Assembly: GCA_963541805.1 (NCBI GenBank)
Contig: CAUTVF010000021.1
Location: 1-14,352 of the forward strand
Length of the DNA: 14,352 nucleotides
From: CAUTVF01 sp963541805
GTDB taxonomy: Bacteria; Pseudomonadota; Alphaproteobacteria; Rs-D84; CASDRH01
Direction: 5' to 3'
The notes below the pieces were generated by a model. The model did no database searches and had not been told where the DNA came from. It saw only the letters and a list, made by a program, of their open reading frames with translations. The position numbers were made by a program, and so were the translations under genes. Positions 6,030 to 12,606 of the stretch are shown piece after piece (position 1 is the first letter of the stretch; every line of letters begins with the position of its first letter).

Positions 6030-6793
6030 TGACGTTTCAAAATCAAAAAACGAATATATTATATTTAACTAATTGTTGCAATTTCGATTGTGAATATTGC
6101 TATCAAGCAAAATCAAGAAATTCGGCAAAGCCGAGTTTTATAAGTTTTGAAAATGCAAAAAAATTTATAAATGAAATTGTCGAAAGAGAATCCGGACTTA
6201 TATCAACGATTGTTTTATTTGGCGGCGAGCCACTATTAAATCCGGATTTATTTTATAAAATTTTAGATTTTATTGAGTCAAAAAATCATAAGTTTAATAT
6301 TTCAACAACAACAAATGGATATTATCTTTCAAAACATTTGGTTGAATTTAAAAATAAAATTTTGAATCTTAAGAATCATTTTAGTTTGGAAATTTCATAT
6401 GATGGATCAGGTCAATTTCGGCGTAAATTTAATAATAAAAATACTGATTTTGTAAAAGATTTGATTAATAAAATTGATTTTAAATTTAGTATTAGATATA
6501 CAATTCATTCTGGAAATATTAAAACATATTTAAAAGATTTGATAGAATTGAGTCTAAATCCAAATATTGATAAAATAATTGTTAATTTTAATGAATCAGA
6601 AATTGGATTTATAAAAGAATCTGCCAAAAAATATGCAATTGAAATTTTTAAATATACTCAAAAACCGATTTGTTATCTGAATTGTGATTTTTGTAAACGA
6701 TGTAATTTTGAGATTTTCAACGGAATTCAATATCAATATAATGATTCAAATTTCGAAGTTTCTGGAAACGCGAACCCGTTTAATCATTTTTAA
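6029..6793 (+). CDS. Radical SAM enzyme with C-terminal four-Cys cluster
   Basis: This 254-residue protein has the radical SAM motif CNFDCEYCYQ (C17, C21, C24), which binds the SAM-cleaving [4Fe-4S] cluster, and LFGGEPLL (63-70), the SAM-contacting GGEP loop. TTTNGYYL (about 95-102) fits the next strand of the partial TIM barrel. Near the end, C215, C219, C222 and C225 form CxxxCxxCxxC, suitable for one auxiliary iron-sulfur cluster, so it is more twitch-like than full SPASM. The last 17 residues resemble the partial protein at the left edge, implying a paralogous pair. Enzymes of this layout modify peptides or small molecules by radical chemistry; substrate unknown. The start overlaps the stop of the 301-residue gene by one base. 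Confidence 0.85.
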   Translation: MTFQNQKTNILYLTNCCNFDCEYCYQAKSRNSAKPSFISFENAKKFINEIVERESGLISTIVLFGGEPLLNPDLFYKILDFIESKNHKFNISTTTNGYYLSKHLVEFKNKILNLKNHFSLEISYDGSGQFRRKFNNKNTDFVKDLINKIDFKFSIRYTIHSGNIKTYLKDLIELSLNPNIDKIIVNFNESEIGFIKESAKKYAIEIFKYTQKPICYLNCDFCKRCNFEIFNGIQYQYNDSNFEVSGNANPFNHF

Positions 6794-6795
6794 TT

Positions 6796-6863
6796 TTATT
6801 ATATAATATATAATAAGATAAAACTTTAAATTAGCATTAAAAACCTTCGGTTAAAATTGCTAA
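6796..6863. repeat. Palindrome plus hairpin related to the foldback element
   Basis: TTATTATAT (6796-6804), loop AAT and ATATAATAA (6808-6816) form a perfect 9-bp stem. A second hairpin at 6831-6863 pairs TTAGCA with TTGCTAA and has the tip AACCTTCGGTT at 6842-6852. Both parts mimic the inner arms of the 1685-1922 element (central palindrome, then AACC/GGTT tip), as if a shortened copy lay between two radical SAM genes. It may serve as terminator for the upstream operon. Confidence 0.6.
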
Positions 6864-6889
6864 ATCCCAAAATAGGAAACTAATATAGA

Positions 6890-8014
6890 ATGTATAATTT
6901 TGATATCAATATGACGGAACAATGCTCATTAAGATGCACATATTGTATAGAAAATTTTAAGAAGCCGACTCTTAAAAATATTTCTGATTTAACACTTAAA
7001 AAAATAATTGATAAATTTGATTACTTACTTTATAATAAAGATTTTATGCAAAATTTCGGAGGCCTTAGAATATGTTTTTGGGGCGGCGAGCCAACTGTTA
7101 ATTTGAATGGAGTTCTAAAACTTCTAAATTATTATAAATGGCATCCAAAAGTTTCATTCTTTATGTATTCAAATGGATATCATTATTCTGATACAATATT
7201 TGAAATTCTTAAAGAATTCTCCGATTTCACCGTTGGTGAAACGCCGAAATTTCTTACACAAATATCATATGATGGAATTGCTTCCCACGATGTTGATAGA
7301 CTTAATTTAGCAGGAAAGGGATCTGCATTAAAAGTTAAAGAAAATATATTTAAATTAAATGAATTAAAAATACCATTTATTATTCATCCAACAATTGCGG
7401 CAAAAAACTTTAATAAAATTGCAGATAATTATTTTGAATTTAAAAAAATGTCAAAAGTTTTAAATAAGCCTCTTATTTATAGTCCTACGATTGATTATAT
7501 GAGTCATTATAATTTTAGTAATTCCGAATTAGAATCAATAAAAGAAATTTTAAAAAATCAATTTATTAAAATTGCTCCACAAATGATCGAATTTTATAAA
7601 ACTAATAAAATATTTGATTTTGGTTGGATGAATCCAAATAAAGCAATTTGTCACGCAGGTGATAGTTATTCTGGAATTGAAATAGACGGCAATTTATATC
7701 CTTGCCACGGAATTTTCAACGAGCCAACTATTAAAGATTCTTTAAAAGTTTCAAGTATTGATTTACCAAATGACGTATTTTTAAATGATATTTTAAAATC
7801 AACATTTAAATATAGAAAAACATTGGAGCAAATTCCGGATGAATGTAAAAATTGTTTTACACATTATTGTTTAAAATGTAATTCAACAAAGTGCTCAATA
7901 TCGAAAAAAGAAAATTTTGAATCAAAATGGACAGATTATACAAATCAGCCGAGTCTTTGCGAACTTTATAAATTTATTGGAATCTTTAGAATCTCACTTA
8001 TGAAACTTTTATAA
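6890..8014 (+). CDS. Radical SAM/SPASM domain enzyme, candidate peptide-modifying maturase
   Basis: This 374-residue protein has CSLRCTYC at C12, C16 and C19 (CxxxCxxC) and CFWGGEPTV at 62-70. The C-terminus has the SPASM hallmark: C254, twelve residues, G267, four residues, C272. C319, C322, C327, C330, C335 and C357 follow, enough for two auxiliary [4Fe-4S] clusters; spacing differs slightly from the canonical CxxCx5Cx3C. Family members include anaerobic sulfatase-maturing enzymes and maturases that install thioether or C-C cross-links in ribosomal peptides. The very next gene encodes a protein with cysteine heptads, a natural candidate substrate. AGG at 6874-6876 is rather far from ATG 6890, but the start sits the usual short distance before the first cluster motif. 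Confidence 0.88.
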   Translation: MYNFDINMTEQCSLRCTYCIENFKKPTLKNISDLTLKKIIDKFDYLLYNKDFMQNFGGLRICFWGGEPTVNLNGVLKLLNYYKWHPKVSFFMYSNGYHYSDTIFEILKEFSDFTVGETPKFLTQISYDGIASHDVDRLNLAGKGSALKVKENIFKLNELKIPFIIHPTIAAKNFNKIADNYFEFKKMSKVLNKPLIYSPTIDYMSHYNFSNSELESIKEILKNQFIKIAPQMIEFYKTNKIFDFGWMNPNKAICHAGDSYSGIEIDGNLYPCHGIFNEPTIKDSLKVSSIDLPNDVFLNDILKSTFKYRKTLEQIPDECKNCFTHYCLKCNSTKCSISKKENFESKWTDYTNQPSLCELYKFIGIFRISLMKLL

Positions 8015-8027
8015 TTTTATTGATTTC

Positions 8028-8035
8028 AATAAATA
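8028..8035 (+). promoter_or_regulatory. Possible T4-late-type promoter before the Cys-heptad gene
   Basis: AATAAATA (7 of 8 to TATAAATA) lies 21 nt upstream of ATG 8057, and the extended stretch ATAAATAATTAAAAA also occurs upstream of the gene at 12607. A structural gene is the kind of gene expected to carry a late promoter. Chance matches are common in this composition. Confidence 0.28.
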
Positions 8036-8056
8036 ATTAAAAATGGACTTGTTTAG

Positions 8057-9622
8057 ATGGGAATAACTTTAAAAAGCTCTTTGCTAAATTCTAAAATATT
8101 TACTGATTGGGATTTCAAAGCAAAAAATCGATATAAATTTGTTACCGACGGAGTAGAATCTGGTTCGGAAAGACCGACAAATTATTTTAATTTTGGAATC
8201 AGAATTAGTCAAGGCGAAACAATAACCGCGAGTAAAATTGTTGAATTTATTAATGCATTAAATGAGGAAATTAACGCAAGAAGTTCATTTTTTGAGAATG
8301 TAAGCCAATATCCAAAGCCGGCACAAGTTTCTCCAATTCCGCATTCAACCGGAAAAGTAATTTATAGTAATCATTATAATTTAATAAGGAATACATTATC
8401 CACTTATGTTGGTGATAATATTAATATGAGTGAACTTGCAAATAATGAAGATTTTAAAAAAGTTCTCAATAATCAGGCCAATTTTTATTTTAATTTTAAA
8501 TCGATGTTCGCAAGACTTCCATTTAAATGCAAATCAATGAATGTTGATGGAAATGTAATAAATTTTGAATTTGAACAAATTTATAATTGGTGGAATATCA
8601 CCGAAGAATATAATGAGCCAAATTCACAATTAAATCAAGTTTGGTTGCCGGATTTTAAAATGATATTTAAAAATGTTCGGGAGTTTGAAAAAGAAAAAGT
8701 TGTTGTTGGAATTGCTGATATCGGAAGTTTAAATATTAAATGGTTTAATAATGTAAAAATAGAACCGCAGGGTTGTTCATTTGACGAAATAGTGGAAGAC
8801 TATAATGCTGATAAAAAACTTCAAAAAAGAGTAACAAGAAAAATTTCTTTAAAATTAAGAATCGATTCCGAAATTGAATTTAAAATGCAAGAATCATTAA
8901 CAAATGCAATTATCACTGCAGAAAGAATTAATAAATATCGAGATTATTTAAATAGACTCCGCGTTGCTTGTCTTTGCGATTGTAATTACTGCACTTGTGA
9001 TTGTAATTATTGCACCTGCGATTGTAATTACTGCACTTGTGATTGTAATTACTGCACTTGTGATTGTAATTACTGCACTTGCGACTGTAATAATGCTACT
9101 TGTCCAACAAATGCAGAATATTCGGACTCCGTCAATACTTGGTATGATTATTTGTATTCTTGCTCGTGCAACGTGAATTCCTATTGGTGCGGTGGGCACG
9201 GCGAATACGGTGGCACGATAAATGAGCAAAGATATGGAAAAAGTTCACCGGATGCCAATAATCAATACGCAACTCATACCGAAGTCTGCTCGTGCAACGT
9301 AGATGCCCAATGGGATCGGAAAATTACGGGGCAAGCGATTTGGGAAAAATCAATACACGGGCAAATTGACAATAATCCAGGTGATATAGATAATCAAAGT
9401 TCTTATACAAATAAACAAGTTTGCACGTGTGATACAAATGCGATTATCCAAGAAAAATGTGCAACTAATCAAAATATTGCATATGTGTTTAAAAACGAAA
9501 ATGGTGTAAATGTTAGTGTGAAAACTTGCGTTTGTGATGTGAATAAAGATAGGCAAGTTGTTTGCCAAGTTCATTCGGACTTTAAAACAGTTCAGGATTC
9601 TACACAATTCCCGAAACCTTAA
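8057..9622 (+). CDS. Probable virion/tail-associated protein with CDCNYCT heptad repeats
   Basis: A 521-residue protein in two halves. Residues 1-304 hold only two cysteines. They contain ISQGETITASKIVEFINAL and STGKVIYSNHYNLIRNTL, the 'I-T/Y-A/S-x-x-x-N-x-L' style often seen near the N-terminus of phage tail or fibre-associated proteins. From residue 305 there are 30 cysteines: five perfect CDCNYCT heptads and one degenerate copy (307-348), then isolated C-x-C-[N/D] modules (CSCNVN, CSCNVD, CTCDTN, CVCDVN) spaced through a polar, Asn/Gly-rich tail. It could bind metal, form disulfides, or be cross-linked by the adjacent radical SAM/SPASM enzyme. Start ATG 8057 has only a weak GGA nine bases upstream. 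No family name is known to me. Confidence 0.82.
   Translation: MGITLKSSLLNSKIFTDWDFKAKNRYKFVTDGVESGSERPTNYFNFGIRISQGETITASKIVEFINALNEEINARSSFFENVSQYPKPAQVSPIPHSTGKVIYSNHYNLIRNTLSTYVGDNINMSELANNEDFKKVLNNQANFYFNFKSMFARLPFKCKSMNVDGNVINFEFEQIYNWWNITEEYNEPNSQLNQVWLPDFKMIFKNVREFEKEKVVVGIADIGSLNIKWFNNVKIEPQGCSFDEIVEDYNADKKLQKRVTRKISLKLRIDSEIEFKMQESLTNAIITAERINKYRDYLNRLRVACLCDCNYCTCDCNYCTCDCNYCTCDCNYCTCDCNYCTCDCNNATCPTNAEYSDSVNTWYDYLYSCSCNVNSYWCGGHGEYGGTINEQRYGKSSPDANNQYATHTEVCSCNVDAQWDRKITGQAIWEKSIHGQIDNNPGDIDNQSSYTNKQVCTCDTNAIIQEKCATNQNIAYVFKNENGVNVSVKTCVCDVNKDRQVVCQVHSDFKTVQDSTQFPKP
8975..9100 (+). repeat. Six tandem 21-bp coding repeats (CDCNYCT)
   Basis: Units start at 8975, 8996, 9017, 9038, 9059 and 9080. 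The first five encode CDCNYCT without change and differ only at third codon positions (TGC/TGT, TAC/TAT, ACT/ACC, as in unit 2 at 8996-9016). The sixth encodes CDCNNAT. High DNA identity suggests recent copy-number growth by slippage or unequal recombination. Confidence 0.95.
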
Positions 9623-9634
9623 AAAATAGTAAAA

Positions 9635-9650
9635 TTACATTTAAATGTAA
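9635..9650. terminator. Perfect 16-bp palindrome after the Cys-heptad gene
   Basis: TTACATTTAAATGTAA is its own reverse complement. It is flanked by AGTAA (9628-9632) and TTACT (9654-9658), which extend the stem, followed by TAATTTTTA. It lies 12 nt after the stop at 9622 and differs at one base from the core at 197-212. It may be a terminator hairpin, or an operator given the perfect symmetry. Confidence 0.45.
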
Positions 9651-9685
9651 AAATTACTAATTTTTATACACTAAAAATCAAAAAA

Positions 9686-9707
9686 TTAAACTTTTTAGTG
9701 CTATAAT
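9686..9707 (+). promoter_or_regulatory. Candidate promoter TTAAAC-N10-TATAAT
   Basis: TTAAAC (9686-9691) and TATAAT (9702-9707) precede ATG 9729 by 21 nt. The sequence around them (TCAAAAA, TTAAAC, TTTxTAGT, ATAATA, then CATAAAGG) is closely shared with the region upstream of folE (11809-11846). That makes a common promoter/leader module more likely than chance. Confidence 0.48.
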
Positions 9708-9728
9708 ATGCTCATAAAGGATTTAAAT

Positions 9729-10025
9729 ATGAGCATATTTGAACAATTAGCATCCGAAAACTTCAAAGATTTATTTAAAATTACAACAACTTTTAATACG
9801 GATTTAAATTCAAATATTGAGTATATTGCAACATTTGAAAAAGATTCCAAAACAATTGAAGTTTATTTTATAATTAATAAAACTCAAAATTTTAGATTTT
9901 ATATTGCGGATTTCTACATTATTCAAAATAATAAAAAAGTTAAAACAAAATTTAGTGATTTAATTTTCAAAAATATTAGACTTCTTTTAAACAAAGAATC
10001 ATTTGCAAATTTATTAGTTTATTGA
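9729..10025 (+). CDS. Hypothetical protein, 98 residues
   Basis: I choose ATG 9729 because AAAGGA (9716-9721) lies seven bases upstream, exactly as in neighbouring genes; an earlier in-frame ATG at 9708 would place this ribosome binding site inside the gene and overlap the candidate TATAAT box. The product has an N-terminal helix (MSIFEQLASENFKDLF) followed by beta strands (IEYIATFEKD, TIEVYFIIN, FRFYIADFYII). Family not recognised. The stop overlaps the leader of the protease gene. Confidence 0.65.
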   Translation: MSIFEQLASENFKDLFKITTTFNTDLNSNIEYIATFEKDSKTIEVYFIINKTQNFRFYIADFYIIQNNKKVKTKFSDLIFKNIRLLLNKESFANLLVY

Positions 10026-10037
10026 AAGGATTTGGAA

Positions 10038-10820
10038 TTGAGTAAAATCAAAGAAACGATTTTTCAAGTTGGAACTCATTCATTGTCAAGAAAAACAGTT
10101 GGAAAAGTTCCACAAGATTATGTATTAAATATTGGAGATTTCGAAAATGATATTGACTTAGATCCTTTATTTAATGAGCTTATTGATGCTGACTATAATG
10201 ATAGTTTATTCATTTATATTCACTCAAATGGAGGTCTTTTAACTGAGCTCCAGAGATTTGAACAAGTAATAAATGATAAATTTTATGGCAGAACAACGAC
10301 ATTCCTAAATCCACACGGCTACTCCGCAGGAGCATTTATGTTCTTATTAGGAGATTCGAGAATTGTTTTCGAAAATTCAAGCTTTATGATTCATAATTTT
10401 TCAAGCGGAATTTTTGGAAAAGCAAATGAGATGGAAGCTCAACATAAATTCGATTCAAACTTTTATAAAAAATATTACAAAAATATTTTAGGGCCATATA
10501 TAACTGAAGCAGAATTTGATGATTTGATAAAAGGCCAAGATTTTTGGTTCGACTCCGATGAAATGCTAAAACGAGGCATTGCAACAGATATCGTATATAA
10601 AGGTCAATTATTAAAAGCAAAAGAATATTTAAAAATTCAAGAATCTCCAGAGGCAAAAATCGGATTTTTTAATGAGCTTGTAAAAAATGATGTATTATCA
10701 TCAAGAGATCGAGAGCTTATTACATATGAACTTAAAAATATGCCTGATTTTAATATTGACGAATCCGGAAACGTTAAAATAAAAGCGGATTCAAAAATTT
10801 CTAAAAAGAGGGCTAAATAA
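10038..10820 (+). CDS. ClpP-like serine protease, TTG start
   Basis: The 260-residue product starts at TTG 10038, seven bases after AAAGGA (10025-10030), matching neighbours. The in-frame TTG at 10032 is too close to it. The ClpP/crotonase fold is visible: FIYIHSNGG (58-66, strand plus oxyanion-hole glycines), GYSAGAF with nucleophile Ser96, FMIHNF with His119, and a plausible Asp168 in KGQDFWF; the His-Asp distance (49) equals that in E. coli ClpP. SDEMLKRGIATDI (173-185) matches the ClpP 'A-x-x-Y/R-G-L/I-x-D' end. About 65 extra C-terminal residues end in a lysine-rich tail. Phage ClpP-like proteins often process capsid or scaffold proteins; a host-directed Clp role is the alternative. Its last base is the first base of the epimerase start. 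Confidence 0.78.
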   Translation: MSKIKETIFQVGTHSLSRKTVGKVPQDYVLNIGDFENDIDLDPLFNELIDADYNDSLFIYIHSNGGLLTELQRFEQVINDKFYGRTTTFLNPHGYSAGAFMFLLGDSRIVFENSSFMIHNFSSGIFGKANEMEAQHKFDSNFYKKYYKNILGPYITEAEFDDLIKGQDFWFDSDEMLKRGIATDIVYKGQLLKAKEYLKIQESPEAKIGFFNELVKNDVLSSRDRELITYELKNMPDFNIDESGNVKIKADSKISKKRAK

Positions 10821-11683
10821 TGAAATATTTAGTAACAGGCGGATCCGGTTTTATTGGAAGTCATTTTGCGGAATTTCTTAAATCAAATAAACATAAAGTA
10901 AAAACGCTTGATTTAGAAAATGCGGATTTTAATATCGATTTAACAGACTGTAGATTCGATGATATTCTTGAATCAGCAATTGCAAATTGCGATGTAGTTT
11001 GTCATTTTGCAAGTCCGATTGGAGTTGGTAATATTCTTAAAAATGTTTCAAAGACATTTGATGACGCAATTGTAATGAATGCAAAAATATTAAAATATTG
11101 CAAAGCATATAATAAAAGAATTATATTTACAAGCAGTTCTGAAGTATATGGTAATTCTGCAATATTCAAAGAATCTGAATCCCTATCAATAAGTCCAAAA
11201 TTAAGATCATCATATGCTGTCCAAAAACTTGCAATGGAGTTTCAAATAAGAACATTTTTAAAAGATTTCTTAATTTTAAGACCATTTAATATTGTAGGAA
11301 TCGGACAAAATAAAGAAAAATCAGTATTAGCAAAATGGTGTTATTTAGCTCAAAATAATAAAAATTTAACTGTTTATAGTCCATTTGCAATTAGAAGTTT
11401 TTGTGATATTTCAGATTTTTGTGATATTGTTTATCAGCTTGAGTCACAGAAAAAAATTGGAATTTTCAATGTTGGGTGTGAATTTAATAATACAAATATG
11501 CGAAATCTTGCTGAATATATTTGCGATTTTTATTATGTTGATTATTGCACAAAAGATCCAAAATCCGTATTTGGTGATGAATTTTATGAAATTCAATATA
11601 GGGTTCCGGATATGGAATTAACACTAAATAATGTAGAAAAAACTGATTTTGTGAGTTTAAAAAATATCATAAAAAGCTTGTAA
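10820..11683 (+). CDS. NAD-dependent nucleotide-sugar epimerase/dehydratase (extended SDR)
   Basis: This 287-residue protein has the Rossmann motif VTGGSGFIGS (5-14) and an acidic residue ending strand 2 (D31), typical of NAD(H) binding. It also has FTSSSEVYG (103-111), the catalytic pair SYAVQK (Tyr132, Lys136) and LRPFNIVGIGQ (153-163). This is the extended SDR pattern of UDP-glucose 4-epimerase, dTDP-glucose 4,6-dehydratase and related enzymes, which act on nucleotide-bound sugars in the cytosol. It is slightly short for the family (around 310-350). The exact substrate cannot be read from the sequence. Its ATG overlaps the protease stop (TAATG). It may feed glycan or base-linked sugar synthesis, or alter host surface sugars; this is inference. 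Confidence 0.85.
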   Translation: MKYLVTGGSGFIGSHFAEFLKSNKHKVKTLDLENADFNIDLTDCRFDDILESAIANCDVVCHFASPIGVGNILKNVSKTFDDAIVMNAKILKYCKAYNKRIIFTSSSEVYGNSAIFKESESLSISPKLRSSYAVQKLAMEFQIRTFLKDFLILRPFNIVGIGQNKEKSVLAKWCYLAQNNKNLTVYSPFAIRSFCDISDFCDIVYQLESQKKIGIFNVGCEFNNTNMRNLAEYICDFYYVDYCTKDPKSVFGDEFYEIQYRVPDMELTLNNVEKTDFVSLKNIIKSL

Positions 11684-11825
11684 TTTTAAATTTTTAAATA
11701 AAATGTATTTTAGCCGACGGCTAATTTACAGCAAATCTAAAAAATTTAGTTTGTATATATAAATTTATAATAAAAAATTTTATTTTTTAAAATTATAATT
11801 TTTTAAACTCAAAAATTAAACATTT
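11684..11825. terminator. Intergenic hairpins after the epimerase gene
   Basis: TAGCCGACGGCTA (11712-11724) is a 5-bp GC-containing stem with a GAC loop, the same design as the AACC-GAA-GGTT tips elsewhere. It is followed by CAAATCTAAA/TTTAGTTTG (about 11732-11753) and a long A+T inverted repeat around 11761-11810. No gene is visible. One or more of these hairpins may end the epimerase transcript before the folE promoter. Confidence 0.4.
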
Positions 11826-11837
11826 ATAGTATATAAT
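11816..11837 (+). promoter_or_regulatory. Candidate promoter TTAAAC-N10-TATAAT upstream of folE
   Basis: TTAAAC (11816-11821) and TATAAT (11832-11837) have the same spacing and flanks as the module upstream of 9729. The -10-like box ends 23 nt before ATG 11861 and is followed by the leader AAAAGGATTTTAAGA. Confidence 0.48.
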
Positions 11838-11860
11838 AACAGCATAAAAGGATTTTAAGA

Positions 11861-12574
11861 ATGTTAAAATTTATATGGGAAAGATTTCACCAAAAATATC
11901 CGAGTATATCAAAATCGGCTTTTAATAAGCTTTATAAACAATATGAAGCAATAAAGCCATTTAAATCTTGTGAAAATATTTTTGAGAGTGGACAAAATAT
12001 TAATGATTTAATTCATTATATTTTAAGACTTGCTACTCAATATCATTTGACAGAAGCATTTAAAGCAATGAAAGTTGATTTAAATGATCCAAATGTTGCG
12101 GAAATTGCAGATTTAGATAATATTGGAACACCTGGTAGAATTGCAAAAATTTGGGTTGGCTCCTCAACGGACGACGATTGTGAGCTCGGCGGAGGCAGAT
12201 TCAGCAAGCCAATTAGACTTGCAAAATTTCCAAATGTTTATGGATCTCGAATTATTGAAAAATCATTTGATTTGGTAAGTAATTGTAGTCATCATTTCTT
12301 ACCGTTTTTCAATTTCGAGGGAAAATGCACAATTTCGTATATTCCAAATGAATTTGAACTTGGTATTTCAAAACTTCAAAGAATTGTTAATTTTGTTGCT
12401 CAAAGATTCTGGTTACAAGAAGATCTTACAAAAGCAATATATGTAGCAATTTCAAAAGCTGCAGAAACTGATAAAGTTCTTGTAAAACTTGAGAATGTAA
12501 GGCATAGTTGTGAATCATTTAGAGGAGCAAAATCTAAAAGCGGAAGTTTAACAACAACTTATGGAAACCTTTAA
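11861..12574 (+). CDS. folE: GTP cyclohydrolase I
   Basis: A 237-residue FolE homologue, converting GTP to 7,8-dihydroneopterin triphosphate with release of formate. Visible family features are NIGTPGRIAKIWV (87-99, the TPxRVA motif) and SNCSHHFLPF (140-149), with zinc ligands C142 and H145 and catalytic H144. GKCTISYIPN (154-163), LGISKLQRIV (167-176), QEDLT (186-190) and VRHSCESFRG (213-222) follow, the last with H215 and zinc ligand C217. The protein ends at TTTYGNL, just where the final helix of many homologues begins, so its tail is short. In phages FolE usually starts the PreQ0/7-deazaguanine pathway (with QueD, QueE, QueC) used to modify DNA guanine; none of those partners is clear in this window. 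Folate supply is the alternative. Confidence 0.93.
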   Translation: MLKFIWERFHQKYPSISKSAFNKLYKQYEAIKPFKSCENIFESGQNINDLIHYILRLATQYHLTEAFKAMKVDLNDPNVAEIADLDNIGTPGRIAKIWVGSSTDDDCELGGGRFSKPIRLAKFPNVYGSRIIEKSFDLVSNCSHHFLPFFNFEGKCTISYIPNEFELGISKLQRIVNFVAQRFWLQEDLTKAIYVAISKAAETDKVLVKLENVRHSCESFRGAKSKSGSLTTTYGNL

Positions 12575-12582
12575 TATAAATA
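12575..12582 (+). promoter_or_regulatory. T4-late-type promoter TATAAATA
   Basis: An exact TATAAATA begins on the base after the folE stop and ends 24 nt before ATG 12607, a normal position for a T4-type late promoter. Such an 8-mer is expected a few times by chance in this much A+T-rich DNA, so its position is the main support. Confidence 0.4.
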
Positions 12583-12606
12583 AATAATTAAAAAAAAAGA
12601 TTTAAA

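Noticed and set aside
8043..8066. Seven-codon leader frame (MDLFRWE) overlapping the start of the Cys-heptad gene
   Set aside because: No ribosome binding site of its own and too short to separate from chance; kept only as a possibility for translational control.
8975..9100. CRISPR array
   Set aside because: Units are contiguous 21-mers without spacers and lie in frame in a protein gene.
8964..9176. Alternative + frame across the same repeat (ALVIVITALV...)
   Set aside because: Shadow of the repeat; its hydrophobic pattern comes from the frame-shifted Cys/Asn codons and it lies inside a well-supported gene.
8948..9229. Long reading frame on the - strand across the Cys heptads (93 residues, repetitive ITITSAVITIT)
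   Set aside because: It exists only because a 21-bp repeat opens all frames; no ribosome binding site, low-complexity product, opposite to all other genes.
9708..9728. Upstream ATG giving a longer version of the 98-residue protein
   Set aside because: It would overlap the TATAAT box and contain the ribosome binding site of the later ATG at 9729.
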